Counted from the first letter of the stretch, positions 1 through 13,503 are shown. The stretch is 64,000 bases of DNA from Novosphingobium sp. (GCF_027489515.1 NZ_JAIXZS010000061.1:1-64000), one strand, 5' to 3'. Numbers and translations are program-made. Notes: a model not told the origin generated them from the letters alone.

Positions 1-82
1 AAGCCCCTAACGCAGGCGGGCGCCAATTGCACGAGATTGCTTGCCTTGCGGGGGCTCTTTTGGTAGCGGGCGCCGCGTGAGA

Positions 83-116
83 GCCGATCCGTTCGGATTC
101 GGCGCGTTTTCTATTT
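83..116 (+). terminator. Terminator-like hairpin left of rpsU
   Basis: GCCGATCC at 83-90 can pair, with one bulged T, with GGATTCGGC at 95-103 across the loop GTTC. An alternative outer helix joins GCGCCG (70-75) to CGGCGC (100-105). The T-rich run GCGTTTTCTATTTCT follows. This would end a transcript entering from the left edge. Nothing else recognisable lies in bases 1-180 apart from the rpsU promoter and leader, for which I see no clear -35/-10 pair. Confidence 0.35.
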
Positions 117-180
117 CTGTGATTCTAGGTGACTCCCGCGTGGGCGGGCTCTCGCCATCAGCATTGAGGTGTAGCGGTTT

Positions 181-387
181 ATGCAGATTCTCGTTCGCGA
201 CAACAATGTCGATCAGGCCCTTCGCGCGCTCAAGAAGAAGCTGCAGCGTGAGGGCGTGTACCGCGAGATGAAGCTGCGCCGTCACTTTGAAAAGCCCTCG
301 GAAAAGCGCGCCCGTGAAAAGGCTGCTGCTGTCCGCCGCGCCCGCAAGATGGAGCGCAAGCGGCTTGAGCGCGACGGCGGCAAGTAA
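181..387 (+). CDS. rpsU: 30S ribosomal protein S21
   Basis: The 68-residue product begins [20 protein letters not shown] and is strongly basic, as in alphaproteobacterial S21 (about 65-75 residues). S21 binds the 30S subunit near the anti-Shine-Dalgarno region of 16S rRNA and helps base pairing with mRNA at initiation. The C-terminal part is an Arg/Lys/Ala-rich helix. The gene stands alone, with hairpins on both sides, so it is probably monocistronic. The ATG at 181 follows a weak GAGG Shine-Dalgarno sequence; no other start fits the conserved N-terminus. Confidence 0.97.
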   Translation: MQILVRDNNVDQALRALKKKLQREGVYREMKLRRHFEKPSEKRAREKAAAVRRARKMERKRLERDGGK

Positions 388-396
388 GCTGCTGCG

Positions 397-480
397 GGGG
401 CAGCGCGTTCTGCCCCTTAGCCTCTTGCGATAAGGGTCCGGCTGGGCCAAGAGGGCGCCGTATTCGCGGCGCCCTTTCGC
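397..480 (+). terminator. Tandem hairpins downstream of rpsU
   Basis: GGGGCAG (397-403) pairs with CTGCCCC (410-416). Further on, AGGGCGCCG (452-460) pairs perfectly with CGGCGCCCT (467-475) around a TATTCG loop and is followed by TTTCGCTTG. CCTCTTG (421-427) can also pair with CAAGAGG (448-454). The second hairpin with its short T stretch is the better intrinsic terminator for rpsU. Confidence 0.65.
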
Positions 481-555
481 TTGTCCGACGCCGGTCGGTG
501 CGGCATCAGGGCATGGAATCGGAGCCGTCCCGCAAGCTCCGCATAAGGGGAAGAC

Positions 556-1116
556 ATGTCGGAAATCACCCGCGTTCCGCTCCAGCCGGTTGGCAAGGGA
601 TCGCTCACCCGCATCTGGATCGGCGTGATCCTCGCGCTGCTGATCGGCGCGACTGCTGCCTGGTCGACGCGCTATCAGGGTCTCGTGGTTGAAACCCTCA
701 AGGTTGGCTCTGGCCCGTCGCCGACGCTGGGCGATGTCGTGCTCGTCAACTATGCCGGCCACCTCGCCAGCGGCAAGGAGTTCGACAAGGGCGAGAAGGT
801 CGCCATGCCGGTCGAGGGCGTGATCCCCGGCTTCAGCAAGGGGCTGCAGAAGATGCAGCGCGGCGGCAAGTACAAGCTGATCATTCCCGCCGCGATGGCC
901 TATGGCGCGCAGGACCAGAAGAACCCGTCGACTGGCGAAGTGGTGATCCCCGCGAATAGCGATCTGACCTTCGACGTCGAACTGCTCGATTTCAAGAGCG
1001 CGGCTGAGATCGAGCAGCGCCGCCAGATGCTCCAGCAACTGCAACAGCAGATGGGCAGCGCGCCGAAGGGCGGCTCTGGTCCTGGCGCCGCGCCTGAAAG
1101 CATGCCGCAGCCCTGA
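556..1116 (+). CDS. Membrane-anchored FKBP-type peptidyl-prolyl isomerase
   Basis: The 186-residue protein has an N-terminal anchor (residues about 20-38, IWIGVILALLIGATAAW) and one FKBP domain (about 45-150). The family core is visible: VLVNYAGHLASGKEFDKG, the loop VIPGFSKGLQKMQRGGKYKL, then IPAAMAYGAQ and a final LTFDVELLDF strand. FKBPs catalyse cis-trans isomerisation at Xaa-Pro bonds, here most likely on the periplasmic face. The C-terminal tail (about 150-186) is rich in Gln, Gly and Pro and looks disordered. The start at 556 follows AGGGGAAG. It lies just upstream of gatCAB but has no evident functional link to it. Confidence 0.9.
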   Translation: MSEITRVPLQPVGKGSLTRIWIGVILALLIGATAAWSTRYQGLVVETLKVGSGPSPTLGDVVLVNYAGHLASGKEFDKGEKVAMPVEGVIPGFSKGLQKMQRGGKYKLIIPAAMAYGAQDQKNPSTGEVVIPANSDLTFDVELLDFKSAAEIEQRRQMLQQLQQQMGSAPKGGSGPGAAPESMPQP

Positions 1117-1173
1117 TTTTCCGGTTCCCGGCCAGCGGCGCGCCTGCTGGCCACAGACTTTCGAGAGACAGCC

Positions 1174-1476
1174 ATGTCCGTAGACACCGCCACGGTGGCC
1201 AGAATTGCCGCGCTGGCCCGCATCAAGGTGACCGACGAAGAGATCGCGGCGATGGTGCCCGAGCTTAACGGCATCCTTGCCTGGGTCGAACAGCTCGGCG
1301 AAGTGAACGTGGAAGGGATCGCGCCGATGACGGCGGTGATCCCAAACCAGCAGCGCCTGCGCGACGATGTGATCGGTGCCGATCCGCTCACCGGCGGTGA
1401 CGTGCGCGAAAAGGTGCTCTCCAACGCGCCCGCCGGTGAACACGGCTTCTTCGGCGTGCCCAAGGTGATCGAATAA
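1174..1476 (+). CDS. gatC: Asp/Glu-tRNA amidotransferase subunit C
   Basis: This 100-residue protein is typical of GatC, the belt subunit that wraps GatA and GatB and stabilises the amidotransferase. It starts [20 protein letters not shown] and carries the conserved middle [20 protein letters not shown]. It ends GVPKVIE with its TAA overlapping the gatA ATG, so gatC and gatA are translationally coupled. GatCAB converts Glu-tRNA(Gln) and Asp-tRNA(Asn) to the amidated forms in organisms lacking GlnRS and/or AsnRS. Confidence 0.96.
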   Translation: MSVDTATVARIAALARIKVTDEEIAAMVPELNGILAWVEQLGEVNVEGIAPMTAVIPNQQRLRDDVIGADPLTGGDVREKVLSNAPAGEHGFFGVPKVIE

Positions 1477-2972
1477 TGCCAAAGACCGCCAGCGAACTGA
1501 CTGACCTCGGCGTAGCCGCGATCCGCGAGGGTGTTGCGAAGGGCGAATTCACCGCTGTCGAAGTGGCCGGCGCGTTCAACGCCGCCGTCGCCGCTGCGCA
1601 GCCTGCGCTCAACGCCTTCATCACGCTGACGCCCGAAAAGGCGCTCGAAGCTGCCGCCGCCGTCGATGCGGACCGCGCGGCAGGCAAGCCGCTCGGCAAG
1701 ATGGCCGGCGTGCCGATCGGCATGAAGGACTTGTTCGCGACGACCGGCACCAAGACCACTGCTGCCTCGAACATCCTCGGCAACTTTGTGCCACCTTACG
1801 AATCCACCGTCAGCCAGAAGCTGTGGGATGCGGGCGCGGGCATGCTCGGCAAGCTCAACCTCGACCAGTTCGCGATGGGCTCCTCGAACGAGACGAGCGC
1901 GTTCGGGAACGTGATCTCGCCGTGGCGCCGCGAAGGCAGTGAGGCGCAGCTGGCTCCGGGCGGCTCGTCGGGCGGTTCCTCGGCGGCGGTTTCGGCACGC
2001 ATCGCGCCAGCCGCGACCGGCACTGACACCGGCGGTTCGATCCGCCAGCCCGCCGCCTTCACCGGCATTTCGGGCATCAAGCCGACCTATGGCCGCTGCT
2101 CGCGCTGGGGCATTGTCGCCTTTGCCTCCAGCCTCGATCAGGCAGGCCCAATGGCGCGCGATGTGCGTGATTGCGCCATCATGCTGGAAGCGATGGCCGG
2201 GTTCGATCCCAAGGATTCGACCAGCCTCGACAAGCCGGTGCCGGACTGGGAAGCCAATCTGAACGCCGACCTGCGCGGCAAGAAGGTCGGCATCCCGCGC
2301 GAATACCGCATGGACGGGATGGACGCCGACGTCGCACGCGTGTGGGACGAAGGCATCGCCTGGCTCAAGGACGCGGGCGCGGAGATCGTCGACATCAACC
2401 TCGCGCACACCAAGTACGCGCTGCCCGCCTACTACATCATCGCCCCCGCCGAAGCCTCGTCGAACCTCGCGCGCTATGATGGTGTGCGCTACGGCTTGCG
2501 CGATCTGCCGCAGGGCGCCGGGCTGCAGGACATGTATGCCGCGACGCGCGCAGCCGGGTTCGGCCCGGAAGTGAAGCGCCGCATCATGATCGGCACCTAC
2601 GTGCTTTCGGCGGGATTCTACGATGCCTACTACACGCAGGCGCAGAAGGTCCGCACCTTGATCAGCCGCGACTTCATGGACGCGTTCCAGACCGTCGACG
2701 TGATCCTTGCCCCCACCGCGCCGACCGCCGCGTTTGGTCTTGGCGAGATGGTGAGCGACCCGCTGGCGATGTATCTCAACGACGTGTTCGCCGTGCCCGC
2801 CTCGCTGGCAGGCCTGCCTGCCATGTCGGTGCCTGCGGGCCTCGACCGGCAGGGTCTGCCGCTGGGGCTCCAGCTGATCGGCCGCCCGTTCGACGAACAG
2901 GGCGTGCTCGATGCGGGTCTGGCAATCGAAGCCCGCGCGGGGTTCACCGCGCGTCCGGCGAAGTGGTGGTAA
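1476..2972 (+). CDS. gatA: Asp/Glu-tRNA amidotransferase subunit A
   Basis: The 498-residue product is an amidase-signature protein that releases ammonia from glutamine for the GatB reaction. The signature is visible: [10 protein letters not shown] carries the catalytic Lys, and [20 protein letters not shown] with [15 protein letters not shown] supplies the Ser-cisSer pair around residues 155-190. Length matches the family (about 480-500). The ATG shares its A with the gatC stop codon, and gatB begins 1 base after the gatA stop, so the three subunits form one tightly packed operon. Confidence 0.97.
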   Translation: MPKTASELTDLGVAAIREGVAKGEFTAVEVAGAFNAAVAAAQPALNAFITLTPEKALEAAAAVDADRAAGKPLGKMAGVPIGMKDLFATTGTKTTAASNILGNFVPPYESTVSQKLWDAGAGMLGKLNLDQFAMGSSNETSAFGNVISPWRREGSEAQLAPGGSSGGSSAAVSARIAPAATGTDTGGSIRQPAAFTGISGIKPTYGRCSRWGIVAFASSLDQAGPMARDVRDCAIMLEAMAGFDPKDSTSLDKPVPDWEANLNADLRGKKVGIPREYRMDGMDADVARVWDEGIAWLKDAGAEIVDINLAHTKYALPAYYIIAPAEASSNLARYDGVRYGLRDLPQGAGLQDMYAATRAAGFGPEVKRRIMIGTYVLSAGFYDAYYTQAQKVRTLISRDFMDAFQTVDVILAPTAPTAAFGLGEMVSDPLAMYLNDVFAVPASLAGLPAMSVPAGLDRQGLPLGLQLIGRPFDEQGVLDAGLAIEARAGFTARPAKWW

Positions 2973-2973
2973 G

Positions 2974-4467
<1,494 letters not shown>

Positions 4468-4578
4468 GGGCCAGTCGCGGCCAGACCGGGCGATCCTGTC
4501 CGGGATGGCTGCAATTTGCCTTCCAACACCGGATGTTGTGTGCTGCTATCCCCATGCGATTACCGCTGGGGGGGATTT

Positions 4579-5271
4579 GTGCTTCGATATCACGCATTGG
4601 CGGCCGCGTTGGCCGTCGGCATGGCGGCTGCGCCTTGCGCCGCACAGGACGCCACCGGCTCGCCGCCAGCCCCTACAGCCACGGTCGCGCCTGAACCGGC
4701 GGCGCCCGCAGCCTCGGCAACGCCCGCAGCAACCGCACCGTCGCAGACTGCTGCACCGGTTCCGGAAAGCCCCTTCGCGATCCCTTCGCCGGATGGTCTG
4801 GCAATGCCGAAGCTGGAATTCGTCTCCACGCCTGAGACCGAGAAGGACTTCGACAAGTACTTCTATTTCCACCGGGCGAACACGACCTTTACCGAGGCGT
4901 ATATCGATATTCACGAGTGTGATGCGCTCGCCAGCGGCAGCAGCATCTATTACGATTCCTCCACTGCGACCGCGGCGGCCTTGGCCAACAGCAGCGTGCT
5001 GGCGGCGGGCGTCGGCGGGGCTATTGCCGGGGCGATGATGGATGCGATCTTCGGATCGTCTGCCCGGCGTGAGCAGCGGCGCATCAATTTGCGCAACTGC
5101 ATGCATTTCAAGGACTACAAGCGCTACGGCCTCAGCCGCGACTTGTGGGCCGAGTTCAACTTCGAGGAAGGCATGGGCCGCAAGAAGGAAGACCGGCGCA
5201 ATGAAGCGCTGGCGCTGCAGGCGCTTGTCGCATCCGGCACTGCGCCAACGACCAAGGAGCTCGGGCTGTGA
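4579..5271 (+). CDS. Exported glycine-zipper-like protein, unknown function
   Basis: I do not recognise this 230-residue protein. A GTG start at 4579, preceded by a G-rich Shine-Dalgarno stretch, gives a clean signal peptide (MLRYHALAAALAVGMAAAPC then AQ). A Pro/Ala-rich linker (about 23-65) follows. The folded part has a glycine-zipper-like helix, AGVGGAIAGAMMDAIFG (about 138-154), and two conserved-looking Cys in HECDALA and NLRNCMHF. Zippers of this kind occur in membrane-associated envelope proteins. It overlaps the next gene by 4 bases and is surely co-transcribed with it. An upstream TTG start (4516) would spoil the signal peptide. Confidence 0.6.
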   Translation: MLRYHALAAALAVGMAAAPCAAQDATGSPPAPTATVAPEPAAPAASATPAATAPSQTAAPVPESPFAIPSPDGLAMPKLEFVSTPETEKDFDKYFYFHRANTTFTEAYIDIHECDALASGSSIYYDSSTATAAALANSSVLAAGVGGAIAGAMMDAIFGSSARREQRRINLRNCMHFKDYKRYGLSRDLWAEFNFEEGMGRKKEDRRNEALALQALVASGTAPTTKELGL

Positions 5272-6185
5272 GGATCGTGCGCACCCTGATCGCTGTGGTT
5301 CTTGCCGCTATCTTGCTTGCCAGCACCGCTGTCCGCGCCGATCCGGTCGAGGAAAAGGACGTCATCTCGGGCAAGGCCAAGCTTGATCCGGCCAAGGGTT
5401 ACATCCTCGTCAGCGGTCCGGTCCGTCAGATCGGCATGTTCCTTAGGGTGCCGGACGAGACAACCATCGCGGCATGGGAGAAAGACCGCCAGAAGGCGCT
5501 CGACAAGGCGCTGCGCGCCTACAAGCAGGATCACGCGAACTGGCAGATTCTCGCAGACAATGCGAAGGCCAATCACACTGCGCCGCCGCCCGAGCCGCCG
5601 ATGCCGACCCTGCAGACGGTGAAGGTCGATCCGCCGGAACTGCGCGATATGGCAGCTTTCGGGCCGCAATTCGTCTACGCCAAGGGTGAGACGGTCTATT
5701 ACCTGCAGGCGGTCAAGCCCGGTACTTATGTCTGGTATGGTTCCGTGATGGGCGGCAATGGCTTGCCCGCCGGCGGCACATGCATGTGCATGGGAACCGT
5801 TCGGTTCGAGGTGAAGCCGGGCGTGGTGACGGACACCGGCAACTGGTTCATCGCCGCGCCGAAGTGGGCCGAGGACATGGACGTCGCGCGCATGACGGCC
5901 ACGGAAGCCGCCGCAAAGCGCGCAGCTGAGGGCAAGGAGCCGCGCAAGACATTCGTTGTCGATGCAATCCGGTTCGGCCTTCCCGCCAGCCTGAAGGCTT
6001 GGCCCTCGGCCCAGCCGGAATTCCATGCCAGCGGGAAGCTGAACAATTTCTTCGGCATCTTCATTTCGCGGCTGCCGCCGGTGCCGGATATTCTGGGCTA
6101 CCACCGCGACATCCCGGTGGATCTGCGTACCGGGCAGGAGATCGAGAGCCCGACGCTGGTGAGCCGGGCCAAAATCAAGAAGTGA
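5268..6185 (+). CDS. Exported protein, unknown function
   Basis: The 305-residue product starts at a GTG overlapping the previous stop (GTGA), which indicates translational coupling. It has a signal peptide (MRIVRTLIAVVLAAILLAST, then AVRA cleavage) and a soluble body. A Pro-rich segment (about 100-115, APPPEPPMP) precedes the strand-rich region VKPGTYVWYG...GTCMCMGTVRFEVKPG, in which the CMC pair might bind a metal or form a disulfide. I cannot assign a family. With its partner upstream it forms a two-gene envelope unit. Confidence 0.6.
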   Translation: MRIVRTLIAVVLAAILLASTAVRADPVEEKDVISGKAKLDPAKGYILVSGPVRQIGMFLRVPDETTIAAWEKDRQKALDKALRAYKQDHANWQILADNAKANHTAPPPEPPMPTLQTVKVDPPELRDMAAFGPQFVYAKGETVYYLQAVKPGTYVWYGSVMGGNGLPAGGTCMCMGTVRFEVKPGVVTDTGNWFIAAPKWAEDMDVARMTATEAAAKRAAEGKEPRKTFVVDAIRFGLPASLKAWPSAQPEFHASGKLNNFFGIFISRLPPVPDILGYHRDIPVDLRTGQEIESPTLVSRAKIKK

Positions 6186-6205
6186 GGTGTGAGGGGGTAA
6201 GCCCC

Positions 6206-9076
6206 TCACTCCCCCTTCTGCACCTCCACCGGCAAGCCGAGGCCTTCGAGCTGCTGCTTGACCTTGGCAGCATCGCCGACGACGACCCAGACGAGCTTGG
6301 CCGGATCGATCGTCTGCCGCGCGGCGGCGTCGAGGTCCGCTGGGGTCATGGCGCGGTAGCGCGCCGGCAGCGCCGCAAAGTAGGTGTCGGGCCGCTTGTA
6401 TGTCTCGATCTTGGCGACACCATCCAGCACCGCACCCGAAGTCTCGAAAGCGCCGGGGAGTTCGCGCGCGCTGCCCTGCGTGGCGAGCGCGGCTTCCTCC
6501 GGCGTTGTGCCCTTCGCGCCGAGGTAGCGCGTCATCTCGCCGCGCAGTTCGGTGATCGAGGGGCCGGTCTGGTCGGTCTGGACGGGCGCGTAGATCATGA
6601 ACAGCAGGCGGTCTGCGCGGTCGTTCACCAGGCTTGAGACACCGTAGGACCAGCCCTTGGTCTCGCGCAGATTGGTGTTCATGCGGCTGAGGAAATCGCC
6701 CCCGAGCACGTCGTTCGCGGTGCGCAGCGTCACGGTATCGTCGGTGCCCTTGGCCGCGATGACCTCACCGCCGAGGATCATCGACTGCGGCGAGCCGGGG
6801 CGGTCGATCAGCACGATGCGGGGCGTGGGCGCGGGGATGGGGGCCGAGAAATCCTTGACCGGCGGGGCCATGCGGTTCGAGGGCCAGTTGCCGAAGCTCT
6901 TCTCGAGCAGCGGGACGACATCGCCGAGCGTGGTGTCGCCCACGACATAGATCGTCGCGCGGTCCGGCCGCAGCCAGCGGGCATGGAAGGCAGCGAGATC
7001 AGCGCGGGTCAGCTTCTTCACCACGTCCGCCTCGCCCGTGCCGCTGGGGGCATAGCCATAGGGGTGCGCGGGGCCGTAGATCGTGGGGTAGAGTACGCGG
7101 CTGGCGAGCGAATAGGGATCGGTACGCTCGGACTGGATCGTGCTCAGCTGCTGGTTGCGCACGCGCTCGAGTTCCGCCGAATCGAGCGCGGGGTGGCGCA
7201 CGTAGTCCGCAAGGAGCTCTAGCGAGGCCGAGAGGTTGGGCACCAGCGCATTGAGTTCGAACGCGGTCGAGTCCGGCATGCCCATTCCGTTGATCGAAGC
7301 ACCCAGCGTCTCCTTGGCGCGGGCGAGTGCGGAAGAATCGAGGCTGGTGGTGCCTTCGTTCATCAGGCGCAGCAAAAGGGCGGTGGTGCCGCGCGCGTCC
7401 TTGGGATCGGCGGCATAGCCCGCATCGAAGGAAACGCGCACCGAGACGATCGGCACCGCGCTGCGGCGGGCGAAGACGACTTTGATGCCGTTCTTGAGGC
7501 TGGTCCGCTCAATGGCCGGGAATTCGAGCGTGGGGACATCACCGGCGGGTGGGATATTGCTGCGATCGGCATCGGCCACAGTTGCTGCAGGAGTGGCGGG
7601 AACAGCGGGTGCTGCGACAGCGGGCGGCAGCGCAGGATCGCCGCCGCGGGCTTCGCCGCCGCTGGTCCGCTCACCAGGAACGACGGTGAGCGCGAAGACC
7701 GGGCGCTTCAGCCACTTGGCCAGCGCATCACGCACTGCTGCCGGCGTAAGCTTTGCAGTCGCCTCCAGCTCAGTGCGGTAATAGGCCGGATCGCCCGAAT
7801 AGAGCAGGCCTTCCGCCAGCGTTGCGGCCTTGCCGTTGCCGCCGACAGATTCGAGCGAGCGGATCTGGCTGGCGGCGAAGGTGGTGGCGGCGCGGGCGAG
7901 TTCGTCCTGCGTGGGGCCTTCGGTTATCAGGCGCGTGAGCTGCGCATCGAGCGCCGCGCCGACCTTGGCCGGATCGGCGCCGGGCTTCACATCGGCTTCC
8001 ATCACGAACTGGCCACCCTGCGCGAAGACATCGGCATGGGCAGAGGCCGAGACAGCGGTCTGCGCACCGCGCACCAGCGCATCGTCGAGCCGCGAACTGG
8101 CGAGGCCGCCGAGGATCAGGCCGCCGACCTGGAGGGGCAGGTAATCCGGATTGTCGAGCCCGGGGATTGCCCACATGCGGTAGACCCGGGTCGTGGCGAC
8201 GCGGTCCTGCACGGTGCGGGTGATCGGCGCGGGCAAAGTCGGCACCGGCACGCTGACGGGCTGGACTGCGGGGCCGGCAGGGATCGCCCCGAACCACTTT
8301 TCCACCTTGGCCTTGGCGGCGGCGAGATCGATATCGCCTGCCAGCACCAGCACGGCGTTGTTGGGGCCGTAGTGATCTCGGAACCATGCCTTCACATCGG
8401 CAAGGCTGGCGCTGTCAAGATCGGCCATCGAGCCGATGGTCGTGTGGTGATAAGGGTTCCCCGCGGGGTAGAGCGTCTCGAACTCCTCGTATTCGATCAG
8501 GCCGAACGGCGCGTTGTCACCCTGGCGCTTCTCGTTCTGGACGACGCCGCGCTGGTTATCGAGTTTCTCCTGCGTGACCGCGCCGAGCAGGTGTCCCATG
8601 CGGTCGCTCTCGAGCATCAGCGCGCGGTCGAGTGCGGCCTTGGGCACGGTCTCATAGTAGTTGGTACGGTCGAACCAGGTCGTGCCGTTCATGTCGGTCG
8701 CGCCGACTTGCTTCATCGGGCCGAAATAGTCGTCCGGCGCGTTCTCCGAGCCGTTGAACATGAGGTGCTCGAAAAGGTGGGCAAAGCCGGTCTTGCCGCG
8801 CGGCTCGTTCTTGGAGCCGACCTTGTACCATACGGAGACCGCGACGACGGGCGCCTTGCGATCGGTGTGGACGAGAACGGTAAGGCCGTTGGGGAGCGTG
8901 AAGCGCTCGTAGGGAATGTCCACTGCCTTGACGAGATCGGCGACTGGCGCAGCCTTGAGCGCAGCAGAAGAGATCTGGGGCGCAGCCGGATCGGCGGCCA
9001 GTGCGGGGACGGCAGCAAGGAGGACGGGAAGCGCCAGAAGCGTGGCCATCATCGAACGGGGTAGCGAACGGGGCAT
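6206..9076 (-). CDS. Exported M16 zinc metalloprotease, two-domain
   Basis: The 956-residue protein has a signal peptide (MMATLLALPVLLAAVPALAA) and a tandem M16 (pitrilysin/insulinase) architecture. The first half carries the inverted zinc motif HLFEH within GFAHLFEHLMFNGSEN (about residues 95-110); a distal Glu is likely in the VVQNEKRQ helix. The second half repeats the fold without HxxEH, as in many bacterial M16 pairs where it is structural. It should degrade small peptides in the periplasm. The ATG at 9076 follows AGGATCACC and precedes the signal peptide; longer in-frame forms add 120 residues with no family character. Confidence 0.9.
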   Translation of the reverse strand: MPRSLPRSMMATLLALPVLLAAVPALAADPAAPQISSAALKAAPVADLVKAVDIPYERFTLPNGLTVLVHTDRKAPVVAVSVWYKVGSKNEPRGKTGFAHLFEHLMFNGSENAPDDYFGPMKQVGATDMNGTTWFDRTNYYETVPKAALDRALMLESDRMGHLLGAVTQEKLDNQRGVVQNEKRQGDNAPFGLIEYEEFETLYPAGNPYHHTTIGSMADLDSASLADVKAWFRDHYGPNNAVLVLAGDIDLAAAKAKVEKWFGAIPAGPAVQPVSVPVPTLPAPITRTVQDRVATTRVYRMWAIPGLDNPDYLPLQVGGLILGGLASSRLDDALVRGAQTAVSASAHADVFAQGGQFVMEADVKPGADPAKVGAALDAQLTRLITEGPTQDELARAATTFAASQIRSLESVGGNGKAATLAEGLLYSGDPAYYRTELEATAKLTPAAVRDALAKWLKRPVFALTVVPGERTSGGEARGGDPALPPAVAAPAVPATPAATVADADRSNIPPAGDVPTLEFPAIERTSLKNGIKVVFARRSAVPIVSVRVSFDAGYAADPKDARGTTALLLRLMNEGTTSLDSSALARAKETLGASINGMGMPDSTAFELNALVPNLSASLELLADYVRHPALDSAELERVRNQQLSTIQSERTDPYSLASRVLYPTIYGPAHPYGYAPSGTGEADVVKKLTRADLAAFHARWLRPDRATIYVVGDTTLGDVVPLLEKSFGNWPSNRMAPPVKDFSAPIPAPTPRIVLIDRPGSPQSMILGGEVIAAKGTDDTVTLRTANDVLGGDFLSRMNTNLRETKGWSYGVSSLVNDRADRLLFMIYAPVQTDQTGPSITELRGEMTRYLGAKGTTPEEAALATQGSARELPGAFETSGAVLDGVAKIETYKRPDTYFAALPARYRAMTPADLDAAARQTIDPAKLVWVVVGDAAKVKQQLEGLGLPVEVQKGE

Positions 9077-9221
9077 GGTGATCCTGCGGCTGGGGCGGCG
9101 GGCCGGACGGCGGCCGCACTGAAGGAGGAGGTCGCTCTGTTTCAGAGCATGGCTTGGCTGAACAGAAGCAAAATCGATTCGGATGCTCGCTTGCCCCGAT
9201 GGGCGTGCCTCGCGGCGGCAA

Positions 9222-9241
9222 GTTGACACAGTTGACACTGT
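9222..9241. promoter_or_regulatory. GTTGACAC direct repeat with inverted repeat
   Basis: GTTGACAC occurs twice, at 9222-9229 and 9231-9238. The second copy lies in the small palindrome ACAGT-TGAC-ACTGT (9228-9241). The element is about 150 bases upstream of the M16 protease start and downstream of the sugar-porter gene. It may be an operator or -35 region for the protease. Nothing else is evident in the 292-base gap 9077-9368. Confidence 0.3.
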
Positions 9242-9368
9242 CCTGGAGATCAACTGGAATCGATCACTGGTGGATTTTTGATCGGCTGCATCGATCAGGG
9301 TCTGGCAGGAGGCTGGGCAGACTGACGTCATGCGGCAAAGCATAGCGGCAAGTGCGCGTGTAGGACAG

Positions 9369-10652
9369 TCAGTGTCCGACGAGCGGCATAGCGCCATCGA
9401 CCGGGACCCCGCGCGTTTCGGGCATCGTTCGGGCAACCCAGAAGAGCTGCAACAGCATCATCAGGAAGAAGAAGTCGAAGATCGCCTCAGGCGGGAACGT
9501 GGCAAGGGCCGGCGGCATGAGCAGTGAAACGAGCGCAGCGAGGAGCCAGTGCGTGCCGCAGCCGATGGTCTGGCCGCGGGCGCGGGCATTGGCCGGGAAG
9601 ACTTCGGCGATGAACACCCAGATCACCGCGCCCTGTCCTACTGCATGGGCGGCAATGAACAGGAAGACGAGCGGGGCGACGAGTGCGCCGGCATCGGCAG
9701 CAAAGGCGGCGGCGATGGCGGCAAGCGAGACGCAGTAGCCTACCGAGCCGATCAGCATCAGCGTGCGGCGCCCCAGCTTGTCGATCAGGAGCACGGCCAG
9801 GCCGGTCGCGACGAGATTGACGACACCGATGCCGAGCGAGGCGAGGAGTGCGGCTGCGGTGCCGAGCCCGGCTTCCTCGAACAGGCGCGGGGCGAAATAG
9901 ACGACCGCGTTGATGCCGGAAAGCTGGTTGAACAGGGCGATGGTGAAGGCGAGGGCGGCGGGACGCTGCAGCGGTGGCCGCAAAAACGCGCTCCAGGGCA
10001 CGGTGGCGCCTTTGCCAATGATGCCGCGCCCGGCGAGCCAGACGGGGCTTTCGGGGAGCCCGAGGCTGGCGAGGAGGTAGATCGCGGACGGAAGCGCCTG
10101 AATGCCGAGCATCCAGCGCCATGCAGCGTCTGCAGCCGTGCCCGTTGTGCTCGCGCCGATCAGCCAATTGGAGAAATAGGCGACGAGAATGCCAAGCACG
10201 ATGTTGAACTGGTAGAGCGCGCCGAGCTGTCCGCGCCGGGCGGGCGGGGCGATCTCGCTGATATAGGCCGGGACTGCGATGGATGAGACGCCGATCGCAA
10301 GCCCTCCGAGCAAACGGAACGCAGCGAAATCGACGGGGCCCACGGCGAGCGCGGAGCCGAGCGAGGCGGCGACATAGGCGAGACCGAGCCCGACCAGCGT
10401 GGGGCGGCGGCCGAACCGGTCGGTCGGCCAGGACCCGCCGAGCGCGCCGATGACCGTGCCCCAGAGCGCGGCGGAAAGGACAAGGCCGTGCGCAAAGGGT
10501 GAGAGTGACCAGTGCGCCTGTATTGCCTTTTCGGCGCCGGAAATGACGGCGACATCGAAGCCGAACAGCAGCCCTGCCAACGCGGCTGTGGCGGACCACA
10601 GGGCGATGCGGGAGCCGCTGGCTTGGCGGCTGGTTTCGTCGGTCTGGCCCAT
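9369..10652 (-). CDS. Sugar-porter family MFS transporter
   Basis: The 427-residue protein has 12 predicted membrane segments and sugar-porter signatures: TDRFGRRPT after TM2, VPAYISEIAPPARRGQLGAL before TM5, PESPVWL after TM6, FNQLSGINAVVYFAP in TM7 and PETRG after TM12. Such proteins are proton symporters or facilitators for hexoses, pentoses or polyols in the inner membrane. The central cytoplasmic loop, about 30 residues between PESPVWL and TM7, is roughly 20-25 shorter than in XylE/GalP. The ATG at 10652 follows GGAGAGGAAAACC. Divergent from clpB; substrate not predictable. Confidence 0.9.
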   Translation of the reverse strand: MGQTDETSRQASGSRIALWSATAALAGLLFGFDVAVISGAEKAIQAHWSLSPFAHGLVLSAALWGTVIGALGGSWPTDRFGRRPTLVGLGLAYVAASLGSALAVGPVDFAAFRLLGGLAIGVSSIAVPAYISEIAPPARRGQLGALYQFNIVLGILVAYFSNWLIGASTTGTAADAAWRWMLGIQALPSAIYLLASLGLPESPVWLAGRGIIGKGATVPWSAFLRPPLQRPAALAFTIALFNQLSGINAVVYFAPRLFEEAGLGTAAALLASLGIGVVNLVATGLAVLLIDKLGRRTLMLIGSVGYCVSLAAIAAAFAADAGALVAPLVFLFIAAHAVGQGAVIWVFIAEVFPANARARGQTIGCGTHWLLAALVSLLMPPALATFPPEAIFDFFFLMMLLQLFWVARTMPETRGVPVDGAMPLVGH

Positions 10653-10816
10653 CCTGGTTTTCCTCTCCGCGACGGTGATGCCCGCCTTTGTCCGACCAGA
10701 CAAGTGCAAGATGATTGCATTAAACCTTCGACCAGCGACGTGCGGATTTTTGATCCAGATCCTTGTGTGGCCGAAATGACACACTACCTTCGGGGCATCA
10801 GGAGGAAATCTGACCC

Positions 10817-13396
<2,580 letters not shown>

Positions 13397-13405
13397 TAGA
13401 GCAGG

Positions 13406-13499
13406 CCCCTCCCCGGCGGGGAGGGGTTGGGGAGGGGGTTCAGCCCTTTCCTGCTGGCGCAGCTCACCCCCACCCAGCCTCCCCCGAGCGGGGGAGGGG
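13406..13499. repeat. Pair of CCCCTCCC-type hairpins (REP-like)
   Basis: CCCCTCCCC (13406-13414) pairs with GGGGAGGGG (13418-13426) around GGC. CCTCCCCC (13478-13485) pairs with GGGGGAGG (13490-13497) around GAGC. They lie between the convergent clpB and trhO genes. Related hairpins recur at 19.0 and 47.8 kb, so this is a dispersed intergenic family. They may also act as bidirectional terminators, although no T tract follows. Confidence 0.75.
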
Positions 13500-13503
13500 C
13501 AGG

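Noticed and set aside
7..1482. 491-codon open frame on the minus strand opposite the FKBP and gatC genes
   Set aside because: It is a GC-rich shadow of rpsU, FKBP and gatC with His/Arg-rich low-complexity sequence and no family motifs.
900..2408. 502-codon minus-strand frame across gatC and gatA
   Set aside because: Composition is typical antisense shadow (Arg, Ala, Gly, His) and it lies fully opposite confidently identified genes.
10653..10816. Sigma-32 promoter before clpB
   Set aside because: A CTTG element exists near 10770, but the downstream CTACCTT matches the alphaproteobacterial -10 consensus poorly, so it was not listed as a feature.
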